Source: DATFVJ01 sp963826515 (GTDB lineage Bacteria > Actinomycetota > Actinomycetes > Streptosporangiales > Streptosporangiaceae). Taken from it: 64,000 nt of DNA. The notes below the pieces were generated by a model. That model had not been told where the DNA came from. It made no database searches and saw only the letters and a list, made by a program, of their open reading frames with translations. The DNA lies in the NCBI GenBank assembly GCA_963826515.1, contig CAWGXI010000002.1, positions 558,001-622,000 on the forward strand, read 5' to 3'. A program made the translations under genes and the position numbers. Shown here in pieces: positions 62,278 to 64,000 of this stretch. The stretch's first letter is position 1. Each line of letters opens with the position of its first letter.

Positions 62278-62582
62278 GCCGTTCACGGGCTGCCTAATCA
62301 ACGGGGCGGCATCTTTCGACACGGGCGGCGGTCATCGTGAGCCACGCGCCATGGCCGGCCAACGGCGCAACGTTGCAGGTGGTGATGTCCAGCGTCGCGT
62401 TCACCCGTCCGGTGGGAACTACCGCTACGATCAAGGTCACGCCCGGGGCCAACTGCCCGGCAGAGATCACCCGCCAGGTGTGATGCCCAGCGAAACAACG
62501 GCGTGGACGATTTTCCCCTGGAGATGGCGAGCCGGTTGGCGCAGCGTGCGGCTATCACAGGATCGCGTGACGGGAGGGACGG
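62278..62582. other. Intergenic upstream of cydA
   Basis: Probably the cydAB promoter region. A short frame 62337-62483 (GTG; MSHAPWPANGATLQVVMSSV onward, 48 codons) looks mildly protein-like but has only a weak ribosome site, so it is noted and not called. No Rex-type TTGTGA-N6-TCACAA site was found. Confidence 0.4.
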
Positions 62583-63974
62583 ATGAGCCAGCTCGATCTC
62601 GCGCGATGGCAGTTTGCGGCGACGTCAATCTACCACTTCCTTTTCGTCCCCGTGACAATCGGCCTCGCATTCCTGACCGCATTGCTACAGACCGCGTGGT
62701 ACCGGGGCAAACGCGACGAATATCTCAGGTTGACCAGGTTCTTCGGCACGCTCCTTGTCATCAATATCGCGGTCGGGGTGGTAACGGGCCTGGTGCAGGA
62801 GTTCCAGTTCGGGATGGACTGGTCGCAGTATTCACGGACAGTGGGCGGCGTATTCGGCGCGCCGCTCGCGATGGAAGGGCTCGCGGCGTTCTTCCTCGAG
62901 TCGACGTTCCTCGGCCTGTGGCTGTTCGGCTGGGACCGGCTCTCGCGGCGGGTGCACCTTCTCACGATCTGGGCCGTCGCACTTGGGACCGTGTTGTCCG
63001 CGGCATTCATCATGGCCGCCAACTCGTGGATGCAGCACCCGGTCGGATACACAATCAACAAATCGACGGGCTTCGCGCAGCTGAACAATATCTGGGCGGT
63101 GCTGACCAATCCGGTGTTCCTGTGGGGGTACACGCACGTCCTGCTGGCGTCGGCGGTGACCGGCGCGGCCGTCATGCTCGCGGTGTCCGCGTGGCAGCTG
63201 CGCCATCGCGGCGACGCGGAGACCTTCAGCAAGTCGGCGAGGCTTTCGCTCGTCGTGCTCGTGCCTGCGATTATCTTCGCCATGTTCGTGGGCAGCGAAC
63301 TCGGCGTGGTGGAGGCCACCTACCAGCCGATGAAGATCGCGGCCGCGGAGGCGCAGTGGACCACCTGCCAGCCGTGCTCGTTCTCGATCTTCCAGATCGG
63401 CGGCGGCAACAACGACCAGACCCCGACCCAGATCATCGCGATCCCACACTTGTTGTCGCTGCTGGCGACCAACCACTGGAACGGCAAGGTGATCGGGCTC
63501 AATCCGCTGCAGTCGCAGTACCAGAGCACGTACGGGCCCGGCTATTACGTGCCGAACGTGTTCATTCAGTACTGGTCGATGCGGGTCATGGCTTACTCCG
63601 CCGTGCTGGTGTTCCTGCTGGGTGCGTGGGGGCTGTGGCTGATCAGGCGAAGAACGATCGCCGCGTCGCCGTGGTTCCTCAGGCTGGCCATCTGGGCGGC
63701 GGTGCTGCCGTTCCTGATGAATACGGCGGGCTGGCTGCTGACAGAAAGCGGCCGTCAGCCGTGGATCGTGCAAGGCGTGCAGCTGACCAAGAACGGGGTG
63801 TCCCCATCGGTCAGCACCCTCAGCGTCGCGATCAGCCTGATCGTATTCGTCGCGCTCTACGGCGTACTTGGAGTCGTCGACTTCGTGTTGATGCGGCGGT
63901 ATGGCCGCAAGGAGCTTCCGGCCGCGCCCGCCGGCGGTGACACCGACGTCCCCATCCCCGCCGTCCAGTATTGA
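62583..63974 (+). CDS. cydA: Cytochrome bd oxidase subunit I
   Basis: 463-residue quinol oxidase subunit binding hemes b558, b595 and d. YHFLFVPVTIG (heme b595/d His near 18), MEGLAAFFLEST (Glu pair near 98-106), WGYTHVLLAS (b558 His) and GWLLTESGRQPWIVQG are present. The quinol loop is of the short type. ATG with GGGAGG 6 bases upstream. Confidence 0.96.
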   Translation: MSQLDLARWQFAATSIYHFLFVPVTIGLAFLTALLQTAWYRGKRDEYLRLTRFFGTLLVINIAVGVVTGLVQEFQFGMDWSQYSRTVGGVFGAPLAMEGLAAFFLESTFLGLWLFGWDRLSRRVHLLTIWAVALGTVLSAAFIMAANSWMQHPVGYTINKSTGFAQLNNIWAVLTNPVFLWGYTHVLLASAVTGAAVMLAVSAWQLRHRGDAETFSKSARLSLVVLVPAIIFAMFVGSELGVVEATYQPMKIAAAEAQWTTCQPCSFSIFQIGGGNNDQTPTQIIAIPHLLSLLATNHWNGKVIGLNPLQSQYQSTYGPGYYVPNVFIQYWSMRVMAYSAVLVFLLGAWGLWLIRRRTIAASPWFLRLAIWAAVLPFLMNTAGWLLTESGRQPWIVQGVQLTKNGVSPSVSTLSVAISLIVFVALYGVLGVVDFVLMRRYGRKELPAAPAGGDTDVPIPAVQY

Positions 63975-63981
63975 GGCTGCG

Positions 63982-64000
63982 ATGACACTGGTCGAGTTCT
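63982..64000 (+). CDS. cydB: Cytochrome bd oxidase subunit II, first codons only
   Basis: ATG 7 bases after the cydA stop begins MTLVEF, matching the usual CydB start, with GAGGC upstream. The gene continues beyond the right edge. Confidence 0.6.

Noticed and set aside
62337..62483. 48-codon frame upstream of cydA
   Set aside because: Beta-rich sequence looks slightly protein-like, but the ribosome site is weak and I recognise no relative; kept only as a note.

Overview
The window reads as one strand-mixed, very GC-rich (about 70 percent) actinomycete chromosome segment. The basis is the gene content and order: the conserved actinobacterial block smc - acylphosphatase - mutM - rnc - rpmF - DUF177 - coaD - rsmD - recG, then rpmB, then thiL - Lrp-like - DUF3515 - cofC - plsC - gpsA - ddl - hup - leuDC - IclR (NdgR-like). 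An F420 gene (cofC), frequent GTG/TTG starts, conservons (cvnABCD) and a very large CtpI-like P-type ATPase agree. The order is Streptomyces-like, but the fakA gene I would expect beside rpmB/recG is absent. Genus is not determinable; a non-Streptomyces actinomycete of the Streptosporangiales or a related order is a guess.

Layout. 1-10.3 kb: housekeeping genes on the minus strand (smc, running off the left edge, to recG). 10.7-19.8 kb: an accessory stretch with a 31-codon HAD-phosphatase remnant coupled to a GH65 enzyme, rpmB, an ABC exporter, a ThiO-like oxidase, an SDR, iolB and a membrane-anchored CBM2-like protein. 20-30 kb: thiL to leuCD and its divergent IclR regulator. 30.4-33.5 kb: proton-translocating transhydrogenase pntAA-AB-B. 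33.5-34.6 kb: a ferritin-VIT1 fusion transporter. 35-49.1 kb: three conservons in a row, two complete (kinase, roadblock, DUF742, GTPase) and one reduced to kinase plus roadblock, with a CbiX-like gene and a decayed ABC substrate-binding pseudogene between the second and third. 49.3-57.6 kb: GH15, then a 5.5-kb P-type ATPase divergent from a small membrane protein across a perfect 14-bp palindrome. 58-64 kb: MFS carrier, cyclase, argF, small membrane protein, cydA and the first codons of cydB.

Two features stand out. First, a family of repeat elements with 20-bp-class terminal inverted repeats (GGGCGTGTCCCGTAGATC...) occurs five times, as two structured copies of about 190 bp and three short derivatives. 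They sit at 3' ends of genes, and their terminal CTAG or CTA supplies the TAG stop codon of four different genes. Second, the segment is full of locus-specific minisatellites. Units of 13-20 bp occupy many intergenic gaps, and units that are multiples of 3 occur inside genes (smc hinge, rsmD, iolB, kinase tails, ctpI). The apparent frameshift in ctpI lies inside such an array; ddl also carries an apparent 1-nt frameshift.
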